A DNA stretch of 64,000 bases from an uncultured Collinsella sp. (GCA_947507155.1 CANNOC010000010.1:1-64000); one strand, 5' to 3'. Counted from the first letter of the stretch, positions 8,978 to 17,290 are shown. The notes: generated from the letters alone by a model not told the origin. Program-made: numbers and translations.

Positions 8978-9535
8978 ATGTCTGATGCCGTTCGTGCCGA
9001 GAAAATCGCGCACGAGGTCGACGATGCCGCCCACCAGCTGGCCCAGGCGGGCCGCTTGGACCTGACGCACGAGTTTGTCCAGCATGGCGACGTGACGGTC
9101 TATGCACATGTGACTTCGGTAGCGCGGGTGAGCCTGTCCTTTGCCGAGCGCTTGGGCCGTGCTGGCATTTCGGTCGACCGTGCCTCGCTGCTGCGCGGTG
9201 CCCTGCTGCACGATTACTTTCTCTACGATTGGCACGACCCCGATCCGAGCCATCGACTGCACGGATTTCGGCATCCATTTTTTGCCCTGGCACGTGCCGA
9301 AGAGGATTTTGAGCTGACGCCGCGCGAACGGAATATTATCGCGCGACATATGTTTCCGCTGGTGCCAGTGCCGCCGACGTGTCGCGAGGCATGGATTGTG
9401 TGCCTGGCTGATAAGTGGTGCGCACTGTGCGAGACGGTCGCCGGCCGTCTGCCGCGCAAAGACGGCGCGAACGATTTGAACGAGGGCTCGAGTGACGGCT
9501 CGAGTAAAGAATCGAGCGAAAAGAGGAGAGGGTAG
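8978..9535 (+). CDS. HD-domain phosphohydrolase-like protein
   Basis: A 185-residue cytoplasmic protein. The start at 8978 is set by AAGGAGG six bases upstream. A GTG at 8933 in the same frame lacks a ribosome-binding site. The metal-binding HD pair is in RGALLHDYFLYDWHD, with an upstream His in YAHVTSVARVSL and downstream histidines in HRLHGFRHP and IARHMFPL, so the set of His/Asp ligands looks complete. The family hydrolyses phosphoesters or nucleotides, and the substrate is unknown. The C-terminus is a short Ser/Asp/Glu-rich tail. The next gene starts four bases downstream, so the two are co-transcribed. The pair is divergent from dxs. Confidence 0.8.
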   Translation: MSDAVRAEKIAHEVDDAAHQLAQAGRLDLTHEFVQHGDVTVYAHVTSVARVSLSFAERLGRAGISVDRASLLRGALLHDYFLYDWHDPDPSHRLHGFRHPFFALARAEEDFELTPRERNIIARHMFPLVPVPPTCREAWIVCLADKWCALCETVAGRLPRKDGANDLNEGSSDGSSKESSEKRRG

Positions 9536-9538
9536 ACG

Positions 9539-10558
9539 GTGGAAACCGCGATTGATATGGCGTTTGGCGGCGCGACGCTTGCCGCCTGCCCGCTTTCGGC
9601 ACTGGTGCTCTCGTTTGCCCTTTACGGGTTTTGCGGTTGGGCATGGGAGTCGACAGTATGTGCCATGCTCAACCAAGGACGCTTTGCCAACAGCGGATTC
9701 TTGCTGGGGCCGTGTTGTCCTATCTATGGTGTGGGCGGCATAGCCTGCTGGCTTTTGCTGCGCGGGATTCCGGATGCCTCGAGCCAGTTTGTCGCCGCGG
9801 CGCTTGTGTGCAGCGTAATCGAGTACAGCGTGGGCCTTCTATTGGAAAAGACAACGGGCGCACGCTTTTGGGACTATTCGCACCTGCCGTTTAACCTGCA
9901 CGGACGCATCTGCCTGTACTGGGCCTGCGCGTTTGGCTTGGGTGCGTTGTGCATTTGCCGCGTAGTGGAACCGGCGGTGTTGGGTTTGCTCGGCCATTTG
10001 CCGGTGCTGATTGTGCGGCTGTCCGCCTTTATCGTTGCGGTGGCGATGATGGTCGACGCGGCATGCTCTTTGGCCAGTTGGCGCCGCCTGTCCGATCAGC
10101 TGGAGCGTGTGCGTGCCGACCTTGCCGACCGCATCAACGAGTCGCTTGCCGATGCGTCTGACTCCATGCTCGAACGTATTCCCGATTCGGCGATCGACTC
10201 GGTGGCACAGACGCATATCCGTAGCCGTGCCGTTAACGCGTGGCTGGCCGAGCTGGGCGACGCGACGCTCGATGCCCTTCGTGAGAAGGCTTCGATGCCG
10301 ACGTTTATCGCGGATGGTGCTCGCGGCCTGGCGCTCGCTGCCCGCCGCGTGGCCGATGCCGCGCCGAGCGTGCCCCATCCATCGCTCGCCCGTCTCCGTG
10401 CCGGCAGGCGCGCGAACCGTCCGGTGCCGAGTGTGTCGCTCAGTCGTCGCGACCTGCGCTTCTTCAATGCCTTCCCGCGTCTGCGCATCAATCACTACGA
10501 AGGTGTCATTCGAGCAACTGATCTCCGCGACCGCGCCCACGAGCTGTTTCGGCGCTAA
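9539..10558 (+). CDS. CmpB-type (putative ABC permease family) membrane protein
   Basis: A 339-residue protein starting at GTG 9539, preceded by AGAGGAGAGG. Residues ~1-190 hold five or six membrane helices with the signature FCGWAWESTVCAML followed by GRFANSGFLLGPCCPIYG and the EYSVGLLLEKTTGARFWDYS block, which matches the PF06541 family (CmpB-like putative ABC transporter permease). The last ~150 residues are soluble, Ala/Arg-rich and partly helical. Its role is not established. The family often sits beside HD-domain genes as here, so the two products may work together. Confidence 0.75.
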   Translation: METAIDMAFGGATLAACPLSALVLSFALYGFCGWAWESTVCAMLNQGRFANSGFLLGPCCPIYGVGGIACWLLLRGIPDASSQFVAAALVCSVIEYSVGLLLEKTTGARFWDYSHLPFNLHGRICLYWACAFGLGALCICRVVEPAVLGLLGHLPVLIVRLSAFIVAVAMMVDAACSLASWRRLSDQLERVRADLADRINESLADASDSMLERIPDSAIDSVAQTHIRSRAVNAWLAELGDATLDALREKASMPTFIADGARGLALAARRVADAAPSVPHPSLARLRAGRRANRPVPSVSLSRRDLRFFNAFPRLRINHYEGVIRATDLRDRAHELFRR

Positions 10559-10589
10559 GAGCTGGAGTCGTAGAGGTGCCTTGCAAGTG

Positions 10590-10733
10590 CGTGTTTCCTA
10601 GGGAAGTCACCTTATCGCTCTGCCCAATCGTGATTCCCCTAGGGAAAACACGCTACTGCCGCCGCCGACTGTGATTCCCTTAGGGAAAACACGCTAAAGA
10701 GCTCCTAGCCGTGTTTCCCCTAGGGGAATCACG
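10590..10733. repeat. CCTAGG palindrome array, left copy
   Basis: Four imperfect palindromes centred on CCTAGG or CTTAGG, of the form CGTGATTCCCCTAGGGAAAA followed by CACG, at 10590-10610, 10629-10652, 10670-10693 and 10710-10733. The same ordered array recurs at 12019-12161, making a ~144-bp direct repeat on either side of the nuclease-like gene. I see nothing else recognisable between 10734 and 10965 except the ribosome-binding site of that gene. Confidence 0.85.
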
Positions 10734-10965
10734 TTTGAACTGAGGCCACGAGGCGCCATTGATGCCAGAGGGCCTAGAGAGGGCAAGGAAACTGCCGCCT
10801 GCACCTCGATGACAACCGTTCACCGAGCGACGTAGTTGTGGTGCGCGCCGGGATGACGTCTTTGACCTGCGGCGTCAAGCAGTACGTCAAGCTTTTGGTC
10901 AGTTAATGGCAAGAGATTGGCAAGGTGCCTTTTGGCTATGCTGCCTCTATTGGGAGGTGGCTTTC

Positions 10966-11946
10966 GTGAGGAATACCAGCGCACGGCAAAGGATTGAAGA
11001 ACAGCTTGATGGGGCGGAGCGCTTGCAGCGTTGTCTAGTGCCCAAAACCAGGGCGGATCGCGAAGCGCTTCGTCGCGCCGTAGCGGCAGGGGTGGCCGTG
11101 CGTCCGTTTAGCGGGATGTTCATGCGCGCCTCCACGTGGGATGCGCTCAAGACGAGTCCGCGCGTTCGTTGGCGCTATGTTCAAAATACGTTTCTCGACG
11201 AGCACCCTGACGAGGCCGTCTGTTCCTTTTCTGCTGCGCTTGACCATGGACTTTGGGTTTCGAAGAAATATCTGGACACAATTCATCTTGTAGCTAGCGG
11301 GCGCTCGCATGGTAGGTGCGGTACGGGAATCCATCGGCATGAGTGCCCTCTAAATGAGATCGAGCTAAACGGCACCGTGAAACGAACGACGCTAGAACGG
11401 ACGGTGCTCGACTGCTCACTTGTTGCTTCTTTTGAAGACGGTTTGGCTATAGCTGATAGCGCCCTGCGGTTCTGCAAGCTCGATATCCAAAAGTATCGCG
11501 ACTATGTTGAAGCGTTGGCGCGATGTCGCTCTGGGGCCTTGTGCGCTGAGATGGTAGCGCGCTATGCCGATGGCGCTTCGGAGAGCGGCGGTGAATCCAT
11601 CGTGCGCGGATTGATTGTCGCGCTGGGTTACCTTCCTCCGACCATGTTGCAAGCCGAGTTTGTTGACCCGATCGATGGCGGTGCGATTCGTGCCGATATG
11701 TACTACGAGTTGCCGAATGGGCTTCGCTTAATTATTGAGGTCGATGGTTTTGGCAAATACGTTGGTGCGGACGGCCTGGGAAAAGAGATGCAAAGGCGCT
11801 TGGTTGCAGAGCGTCAACGAGAGTCGCACATTACGGCTCTGGGCATTCCGGTCATGAGGGTGCAATTTAGTCGCGTGTACGAGGACGGTTATCTCGAACA
11901 CCTACTGAGGCGTTTCGGTGTGCCAAAAGTCGCTCCTCATATGTAG
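10966..11946 (+). CDS. AbiEi-like N-terminus with DUF559/Vsr-type nuclease-like C-terminus
   Basis: A 326-residue protein if started at GTG 10966, where GGGAGGTGG lies six bases upstream. An ATG at 10906 has no ribosome-binding site. The N-terminal ~110 residues (RAVAAGVAVRPFSGMFMRAS, then FSAALDHGLWV) resemble the wing-helix/AbiEi antitoxin-like region seen in many actinobacterial genes of this layout. The C-terminal ~110 residues have ESIVR, then IRADMYYELPNGLRLIIEVDG and RQRESHITALGIPVMRV, a PD-(D/E)XK-like pattern of the DUF559/Vsr group. No AbiEii-type toxin gene is next to it. Its palindrome-array flanks suggest a recombining cassette. Function unknown; the nuclease activity is a guess from motifs. 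Confidence 0.65.
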   Translation: MRNTSARQRIEEQLDGAERLQRCLVPKTRADREALRRAVAAGVAVRPFSGMFMRASTWDALKTSPRVRWRYVQNTFLDEHPDEAVCSFSAALDHGLWVSKKYLDTIHLVASGRSHGRCGTGIHRHECPLNEIELNGTVKRTTLERTVLDCSLVASFEDGLAIADSALRFCKLDIQKYRDYVEALARCRSGALCAEMVARYADGASESGGESIVRGLIVALGYLPPTMLQAEFVDPIDGGAIRADMYYELPNGLRLIIEVDGFGKYVGADGLGKEMQRRLVAERQRESHITALGIPVMRVQFSRVYEDGYLEHLLRRFGVPKVAPHM

Positions 11947-12018
11947 TGTTGGGCAGTGGAGGAGATGCTGATAAGGGTTGTTTTGCGTGGTGTGGCTTTT
12001 TGATATGGTCATCAGCTT

Positions 12019-12161
12019 CGTTTTCCTTAAGGGGGCGTTACCCTGCTCCGCCCAGTTGTGATCTCCCTAGGGAAAACACGCTATTGCCGACGCCGACTGT
12101 GATTCCCCTAGGGAAAACACGCTAAAGAGCGCCTGGCCGTGTTTTCCCTAGGGGAATCACG
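12019..12161. repeat. CCTAGG palindrome array, right copy
   Basis: Palindromes at 12057-12080, 12098-12121 and 12138-12161, with a degenerate one from 12019, repeat the order and spacing of 10590-10733. The 30 bases between palindromes are also conserved (for example the shared GCCGACTGTGATTCCC and GCTAAAGAGC). From 12162 to the amt start at 12415 I see no gene, only the amt leader. Confidence 0.85.
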
Positions 12162-12414
12162 GACGAATCTGATATGGAGTCTGCCTTGGGACTCCTTGCT
12201 TCTGCATATAGCCGATTTGAAATGCGGGTATAGATGGCCTCTTGATTTACGCGTTTCCCATTGGTTTCGCGCCCGTTGCTGCGCCGTTTCCAAGATTGCG
12301 GGACCGTTTCCATTCGACAACGGAGCGTTTAACAACGCCGTATCTGGTCTACACCAGTTGCCCCTCGGCCGCATTATGGGCGCCGACAACGTTCATGCGA
12401 CCAAGGGAGAGCGA

Positions 12415-13692
12415 ATGTACGACACGGGATCGACAACGTTTATGCTCATCTGCACCATGCTCGTGTTTTTAATGACACCGGGTCTGGCGTTTTTCTATGG
12501 CGGCCTGTCCAGGCGCAAAAATGTCATCAACACCATGCTTATGTGCTTTGGCGCCATTGGCCTGGTTGGTGTGCTGTGGATTGCTGCCGGCTGGTCGCTG
12601 GCCTATGGCGGCGACGGCTCGAATCCGTTTATTGGAGGCCTTGACCAGCTGCTGTGCCTGCCGGTGCTCAACCAGGTGCTGCAGGCGGCCGAGGGCAACG
12701 CCGCGGATGGTGCCGTCTACCCTCAGATCATCAACATCGCCTTCCAGATGGCGTTTGCCATGATTACTGCCGCTATCGTCACGGGCAGCCTGGCCGGCCG
12801 CGTTAAGTTTGGTGCCATGACGGCCTTCCTGGGCATTTGGCTGCTCGTGGTCTATGCGCCGCTCGCTCACATGGTTTGGGGCGGCGAGGGCTCCTTTATC
12901 GGCGACATCATCGGCGCGCTCGACTTTGCCGGCGGCGACGTGGTGCACATTTCGTCCGGTCTTACGGGCCTGATTCTCTGCTTAATGCTCGGCCGTCGTC
13001 GCGGTTTTGGCATGGTGAGCTATCGCCCGCATAACGTGCCGTTTGTGGCGCTCGGCGCCGGCCTGCTTTGGTTTGGATGGTTTGGCTTTAACGGCGGCAG
13101 TGAGTTTAAGGCCGATGCCGTGGCCGCGCTTGCCATCCTCAACACCGTGACGGCCAGCGCGGCGGGCATGGTCTCGTGGCTTGCCGTTGAGCGTGTGCAT
13201 ACCGGTCGCCCCACGCTGGTGGGCGCCAGCACCGGTCTGGTTGCGGGCCTCGTGGTGGTCACGCCCGGCGCAGGCTTTGTCGAGCCGTGGGCGGCACTGG
13301 TCATGGGCCTGATCGTCTCGCCTGTCTGCTACCTGGCTATCAGCCATCTTAAGACCAAGTTCGGCTACGACGATGCGCTCGATGCGTTCGGTTGCCACGG
13401 TATCGGCGGCATCTTGGGCGGCGTGCTCACGGGCCTGTTCTGCGTGCCGGAGCTTTCGTGGACCGGTAAGGGTGGCCTGTTCTACACGGGCGACGTGTCG
13501 CTGCTCGTCTCGCAGGTCCTGGGCATTGTGGTGACGGTCGCTATAGTGCTGGTGCTCGACTTGGTGATCGCCGCGGTGGTCAAGGCGCTGTTCCACGGCA
13601 GCCTGCGTGTGGACGAGGCCGACGAGGCGCTGGGCTTGGATGCGAGTCAGCACGGCGAGAGCGCGTATCCTTCTTTCTCCGGGCTCGATTAG
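12415..13692 (+). CDS. amt: ammonium transporter
   Basis: A 425-residue Amt/MEP/Rh channel. The start at 12415 follows AAGGGAGA. An upstream open frame to 12139 has no support. It has about eleven membrane segments, and the sequence SRRKNVINTML after the first helix is typical of the family. The pore twin histidines are His178 (GGDVVHISSGL) and His328 (DAFGCHGIGG). The C-terminal tail (DEADEALGLDASQHGE) keeps the E-x-LGLD-x-x-x-HGE signature that docks PII proteins. A PII gene follows 156 bp downstream, the classic amtB-glnK pair for nitrogen scavenging. Confidence 0.96.
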   Translation: MYDTGSTTFMLICTMLVFLMTPGLAFFYGGLSRRKNVINTMLMCFGAIGLVGVLWIAAGWSLAYGGDGSNPFIGGLDQLLCLPVLNQVLQAAEGNAADGAVYPQIINIAFQMAFAMITAAIVTGSLAGRVKFGAMTAFLGIWLLVVYAPLAHMVWGGEGSFIGDIIGALDFAGGDVVHISSGLTGLILCLMLGRRRGFGMVSYRPHNVPFVALGAGLLWFGWFGFNGGSEFKADAVAALAILNTVTASAAGMVSWLAVERVHTGRPTLVGASTGLVAGLVVVTPGAGFVEPWAALVMGLIVSPVCYLAISHLKTKFGYDDALDAFGCHGIGGILGGVLTGLFCVPELSWTGKGGLFYTGDVSLLVSQVLGIVVTVAIVLVLDLVIAAVVKALFHGSLRVDEADEALGLDASQHGESAYPSFSGLD

Positions 13693-13694
13693 CA

Positions 13695-13803
13695 GCACGG
13701 CTTTCCCAGGCACCCGACCTTGCCCCTCAAACCGTCGCTTGCGTACCGAAGTACGCGGCGCTCCTCTTTCGGGGCAATCTCGGGCACCTGGAAAACCCGT
13801 GCC
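13695..13803. repeat. nested long hairpin between amt and the PII gene
   Basis: Outer arms of ~32 bases (13695-13726 and 13771-13802, about 80% complementary) enclose an inner GCGTAC-CGAA-GTACGC hairpin. It lies between the two genes and may be a processing or attenuation site, or a palindromic mobile unit. The architecture resembles the elements at 59704 and 62063. Confidence 0.65.
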
Positions 13804-13848
13804 ATGTGAAGGACAATTCATTTCTTTTATTGAAGAGAGGAATTCACT

Positions 13849-14187
13849 ATGAAGAAAATTACGGCTATTGTGCGCCAGGAAAAGCTTGAGGTTCTCAAAG
13901 ACGCGCTGTTTGCTGCTGATGTTCGCGGCATGACTATCAACCAGGTGCAGGGCTGCGGCGCTCAGCATGGCTGGAAGGAATACGTGCGCGGCAACGAGTT
14001 GCTTGTCAACACGATCCCTAAGGTACAGTTCACGCTCATTTGTGCCGATGAGCATGTCGACGGCATTGTCGACATCATCTGCAACGCTGCTCGCACCGGT
14101 GCCGTTGGAGACGGCAAGATTTGGGTCGAGCCGGTCGAGGAAGTTATCCGCATCCGTACCGGCGAACACGGCCCCGCCGCGGTGTAG
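13849..14187 (+). CDS. PII nitrogen-regulatory protein (GlnB/GlnK family)
   Basis: A 112-residue trimeric signal protein that senses 2-oxoglutarate, ATP and ADP and gates Amt. The PII fold is clear: MKKITAIVRQEKLEVLKDAL, the T-loop beginning GCGAQHGWKEYVRGN, then TGAVGDGKIWVEPVEEVIRI and RTGEHGPAAV at the C-terminus. At position 51, where E. coli GlnB has the uridylylated Tyr, this protein has Leu (RGNELLV), and position 46 is Val. GlnD-type modification at that site is therefore impossible. GAGAGG upstream supports the start. The location behind amt indicates control of ammonium uptake. Confidence 0.95.
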   Translation: MKKITAIVRQEKLEVLKDALFAADVRGMTINQVQGCGAQHGWKEYVRGNELLVNTIPKVQFTLICADEHVDGIVDIICNAARTGAVGDGKIWVEPVEEVIRIRTGEHGPAAV

Positions 14188-14261
14188 AATCGACTGCCTG
14201 CCATCCGCAACGTTAAAATGCTGCAATGAGGCACAAGACTTGCGTTGCGGATGGACGGATT

Positions 14262-14924
14262 ATGGGTCGTAATAAATATCCCGAGGAGACGGTCGCGAAG
14301 ATTCTCGACGCGGCGCTGGAGCTATTCTGCGCACAGGGTTATGAGGGGACGAATATTCAAGACATCGTCGACCGCCTCGATGGCATGACCAAGGGTGCTG
14401 TCTATCATCACTTTAAGAGCAAAGAGGAGATTTTCAACGCCGCATTTGATCGGGCAATGGCTCCGATTGTTGAGCGCCGTCGCTCAACGCTTGGTATCGG
14501 TAATATGACCGGAGCCCAAAAGCTCAAGCGGCTGTACGCGCCCGAGTCCGTCGTTCCACAAATTGAGCTATGGGCACGCATGCATCCTGCGGCAGATCCG
14601 GTAAAAAGCTCGCGTCTACTGGCGATGCAGTACCAGGGCTCGTTTGACGAGTCGGCCGATGGCAATCTCTTGCCAGTAATCGAGGAGGGCATCGCCGACG
14701 GCTCCATTGCGTGCGAATGCCCGCGCGAAGCGGCGGAGGCCGTATCGTTGTTGGCGAATCTTTGGCTGCTGCCATTGTTCCGTCCGCTTGAATCCAAGGA
14801 CCGAATGCTCGCTCGCGCTCAATGTTTGGCGCAGATGGCTGCCGCGGTGGGACTCGATTTGGGGGAAGAAGTGCTTCAGACAACGGCGCAGATTTGGGAC
14901 GTATGGGACCGCGCCGGGTGGTAA
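14262..14924 (+). CDS. TetR-family transcriptional regulator
   Basis: A 220-residue repressor. The N-terminal HTH runs from about residue 5 to 50 (TVAKILDAALELFCAQGYEGTNIQDIV followed by GAVYHHFKSKEEIF). The C-terminal ligand domain is not recognisable. I choose the ATG at 14262. An in-frame ATG at 14226 would add 12 residues without TetR similarity. A perfect terminator hairpin and two copies of an operator-like palindrome follow, and the next gene is an MFS efflux pump. The natural model is a drug-responsive repressor of that pump and of itself. Confidence 0.88.
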   Translation: MGRNKYPEETVAKILDAALELFCAQGYEGTNIQDIVDRLDGMTKGAVYHHFKSKEEIFNAAFDRAMAPIVERRRSTLGIGNMTGAQKLKRLYAPESVVPQIELWARMHPAADPVKSSRLLAMQYQGSFDESADGNLLPVIEEGIADGSIACECPREAAEAVSLLANLWLLPLFRPLESKDRMLARAQCLAQMAAAVGLDLGEEVLQTTAQIWDVWDRAGW

Positions 14925-14926
14925 TA

Positions 14927-14945
14927 TAGATACCGACGGTATGTA
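14927..14945. promoter_or_regulatory. TetR operator-like palindrome 1
   Basis: TAGATACC-GAC-GGTATGTA, with ATACC/GGTAT arms around a three-base centre. It shares 14 of 19 positions with the palindrome at 14992-15010 and lies just after the tetR stop codon. Confidence 0.65.
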
Positions 14946-14957
14946 ATAGATTTGAGA

Positions 14958-14979
14958 GGGCAGCTCCGGCTGCCCTTTT
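14958..14979 (+). terminator. terminator of the tetR gene
   Basis: GGGCAGC and GCTGCCC arms enclose the tetraloop TCCG and are followed by TTTT. It separates the regulator from the MFS gene, so the pump needs its own promoter. Confidence 0.85.
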
Positions 14980-14990
14980 CAAGTCATTAA

Positions 14991-15011
14991 ATACATACTA
15001 ACAGTATGTAT
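14991..15011. promoter_or_regulatory. TetR operator-like palindrome 2 at the MFS promoter
   Basis: Perfect nine-base arms ATACATACT and AGTATGTAT around AAC, ending 12 bases before the MFS start codon. Binding here would block transcription or translation initiation of the pump. Confidence 0.75.
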
Positions 15012-15023
15012 AGGGGTAGGCTT

Positions 15024-16286
15024 ATGGCTGGAATGCGGAGGAGTAGCGTCTCCTTGACGCAAAAAACAGTGCGATCTATCAGGCTTTTTGGCCTTCTTGT
15101 TGCGCAGCTGTGCACGTATTCGATGCTGTCGGCGCTGTGCTTTGCGTATCCACTTTACTTGTTCGATTGCAGCGGCTCGTCAACGTTATATGGCGCCGTC
15201 GCGGCGATAGCGTTCATACCGGGCGTGCTCGCGACTCCGGTTGGCGGGATTTTGGCGGATCGGGGAAGACATCGCGGGGTTCTTGTGGTACTCGGCATTG
15301 TTCTGATGGCTGCATCACTGTTGTTTATCCCCATGAAGCGTTCGCTGTCTCTTGCGGTTGTCGTGGCAGCAATGCTTTGCGTCCAATATGGCATCCAATC
15401 GCTGCTGAAGCCAATGCTCCAAATTGAGACGGTGCGTATGGCGGGTGAAGAGAAGGTTGAGCGGGCCACTGCATTGGTTTCGCAGATGACCATGGTGAGC
15501 AATATCTTGGGCCCTGTGGTCGGGACGGCAGTCTATGGGTGCTTTGGTATCGATACTCTATGCGAAACCGCGGCGTTGACGTTTACGATTTCAGCCCTGC
15601 TGTTCGGGGGCGCACTCAAGCAAAATGCCTCATCTGAAACGATAGGAGACGGCGCGACTCGTACGACATGCCGAAGCGATTTTCGGGAATCGATTCGGTA
15701 TCTGTTGCAAAATGCATCTTTGGTTGCTGTGATTTTGCTTGCGGCAGTTTTGAACCTTGCGTTGGTTGGGCTAACGATTGGCGCTCCCGTTATTGTTGCA
15801 AAGCATCTCGGAATGCAGTCATCCTTTGTTGGGATTATTGAGGTGGCTATGGGCTTAGGTGGTCTTGTCGGCAGTGGTTTGGTCGGTATTTGGCCGCATC
15901 GTTTTTCTTTCAAGGGCATATGTCGATATGTTGCGATGATCTGTTTTGGAGTCGTACCGATTATTGTCATGCTACTGAGCGGTCCTGATGAATTGTCGTT
16001 TGCCGCGCTTGCGGCCGGCTCGGCATGGGTCATGGCGTGGGCAAGCATTACATCGGTCGAAATCGTTTCATTTGTTCAGCGGTCAGCGCCAAAGGAATTC
16101 TGCGGAAAAGTGCTGGCACTCGTTTATATGACGCTTTCCTGTGCAACGCCTATTGGCCAATTGGTTTATGGGCTCGCATATGATCGATGGACACCGGCGA
16201 TTGTATTCGCAGGCATGTTGGCGGTGCTGACGTTGACGACGGCGCTGTTTTATCGGCTGAAAAGTCGCTTGTGGCGATTGTCTTAA
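15024..16286 (+). CDS. MFS efflux transporter
   Basis: A 420-residue major facilitator with about twelve membrane helices. The cytoplasmic motif-A-like loop GGILADRGRHRG follows helix 2, and the central loop (ALKQNASSETIGDGATRTTC) divides the two halves. The family layout (MFS_1/MFS_3-like) matches drug or macrolide exporters. The start at 15024 is preceded by TAGGGGTAGG. An ATG at 15006 lies inside the operator. The adjacent TetR gene and paired operators make substrate-induced efflux likely. The substrate is unknown. Confidence 0.85.
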   Translation: MAGMRRSSVSLTQKTVRSIRLFGLLVAQLCTYSMLSALCFAYPLYLFDCSGSSTLYGAVAAIAFIPGVLATPVGGILADRGRHRGVLVVLGIVLMAASLLFIPMKRSLSLAVVVAAMLCVQYGIQSLLKPMLQIETVRMAGEEKVERATALVSQMTMVSNILGPVVGTAVYGCFGIDTLCETAALTFTISALLFGGALKQNASSETIGDGATRTTCRSDFRESIRYLLQNASLVAVILLAAVLNLALVGLTIGAPVIVAKHLGMQSSFVGIIEVAMGLGGLVGSGLVGIWPHRFSFKGICRYVAMICFGVVPIIVMLLSGPDELSFAALAAGSAWVMAWASITSVEIVSFVQRSAPKEFCGKVLALVYMTLSCATPIGQLVYGLAYDRWTPAIVFAGMLAVLTLTTALFYRLKSRLWRLS

Positions 16287-16346
16287 CGCGTTGGGGCACC
16301 ATGAATTTGTGGAGGCAGTGGCACGCCGCGCCGGGACGGCATTATT

Positions 16347-16402
16347 TGGGCATGCCTCTCCTTCGTCTACAATATCGTGCAGACGAAGGAGAGGCATGCC
16401 CA
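16347..16402 (+). promoter_or_regulatory. perfect 22-bp hairpin masking the HAD-gene start
   Basis: Bases 16347-16368 are an exact reverse complement of 16381-16402, with a 12-base loop (ACAATATCGTGC). The right arm holds the ribosome-binding site AAGGAG, the ATG at 16396 and the first base of the ATG at 16402. In the mRNA this would bury translation initiation. No T-run follows, so a terminator is unlikely. Confidence 0.85.
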
Positions 16403-17259
16403 TGATCAAGATGTTTGCGAGTGACTTAGACGGAACGCTGCTGAACGCCCTGCACGAGGCAGACGGGACCATCCGCCGTGCCATTCGTGAGCTGACCGAG
16501 GCTGGTCTGCATGTGGTTCCCGCGACCGGACGCTCGACGTTGCCAATCGGCGAGCATGGTTTTACGGGGCTGGCGCTCGATGCCTGCTGCTCTAACGGCT
16601 CCATCGTGCGTGATAGCCATGGCGAGGTGCTCAAGACCTGGACCATCGACCCACAGATCACCGAGGAACTGCTCAAGGAGTTCCCGGACATTTGCTTTGA
16701 CTGCTCCACGCCCGATGGCATGTTTTCGAGCGGTTCGTTCGAGATGCACCAGGCGGGTTTTAAGAAGGACAGCCCTATCAAGCGCATCGTGATGCGCGGC
16801 ATGCGTGCGCGTGGCGGGTACCACGAGGAGCAGTATTTCGACCAGTCGATCGGCGACATCCTGCGCCACGATGTGTGCAAGATCAACTGTCGCGTGACCT
16901 CGCCCGAGCTGGAGCGCGACCTTAAGGTATATCTTGCCGAGCGCTCGGACCGCGTTGTCAACGCGCCGTTCGATCCGGTGATGTTTGAGATCACGGACGT
17001 GGCGTGCAACAAGGGCGAGAGCGTGGCCTGGCTGGCGGGCTACTACGGTATTGCCGAGGACGAGGTCGCGGTTTATGGCGACGGCGGCAATGACATTGCC
17101 ATGCTCAAACGCTTCCGCCACAGCTACGCGACCAAAAACGCAAGCGATGCAGCCAAGGCCGCCGCGAGCGCAACTATCGGCAGCTGCATGGCCCACGCCG
17201 TCCCCAAACACATGCTCGCCACCATGCGCAAGCAAAACTCCCGCACCGTCATCGAATAA
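16396..17259 (+). CDS. Cof-type HAD-IIB phosphatase
   Basis: A 287-residue hydrolase from ATG 16396, or 285 residues from the ATG at 16402. Motif I is FASDLDGTLLN, with nucleophile and acid Asp, and motif II is in VVPATGRS. The Lys is in CNKGESVAWL and motifs III/IV are YGDGGNDIAML, with a C2-type cap between. These enzymes dephosphorylate sugar phosphates or flavin/pyridoxal phosphates. The substrate is not predictable. The ribosome-binding site and both start codons lie in the right arm of a perfect hairpin, so translation may depend on melting of that structure. Confidence 0.9.
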   Translation: MPMIKMFASDLDGTLLNALHEADGTIRRAIRELTEAGLHVVPATGRSTLPIGEHGFTGLALDACCSNGSIVRDSHGEVLKTWTIDPQITEELLKEFPDICFDCSTPDGMFSSGSFEMHQAGFKKDSPIKRIVMRGMRARGGYHEEQYFDQSIGDILRHDVCKINCRVTSPELERDLKVYLAERSDRVVNAPFDPVMFEITDVACNKGESVAWLAGYYGIAEDEVAVYGDGGNDIAMLKRFRHSYATKNASDAAKAAASATIGSCMAHAVPKHMLATMRKQNSRTVIE

Positions 17260-17290
17260 TGTGGCAAAGGGGCAGCGCCTTTGTCACATT
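17258..17290. terminator. bidirectional terminator (HAD gene / helicase gene)
   Basis: AATGTGGCAAAGG pairs with CCTTTGTCACATT with one G-T type mismatch. It lies across the ends of two convergent genes and includes the stop of the minus-strand gene. The CAAAGGGG loop border links it to the GGGACAGG-type palindromes elsewhere in the window. Confidence 0.65.
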
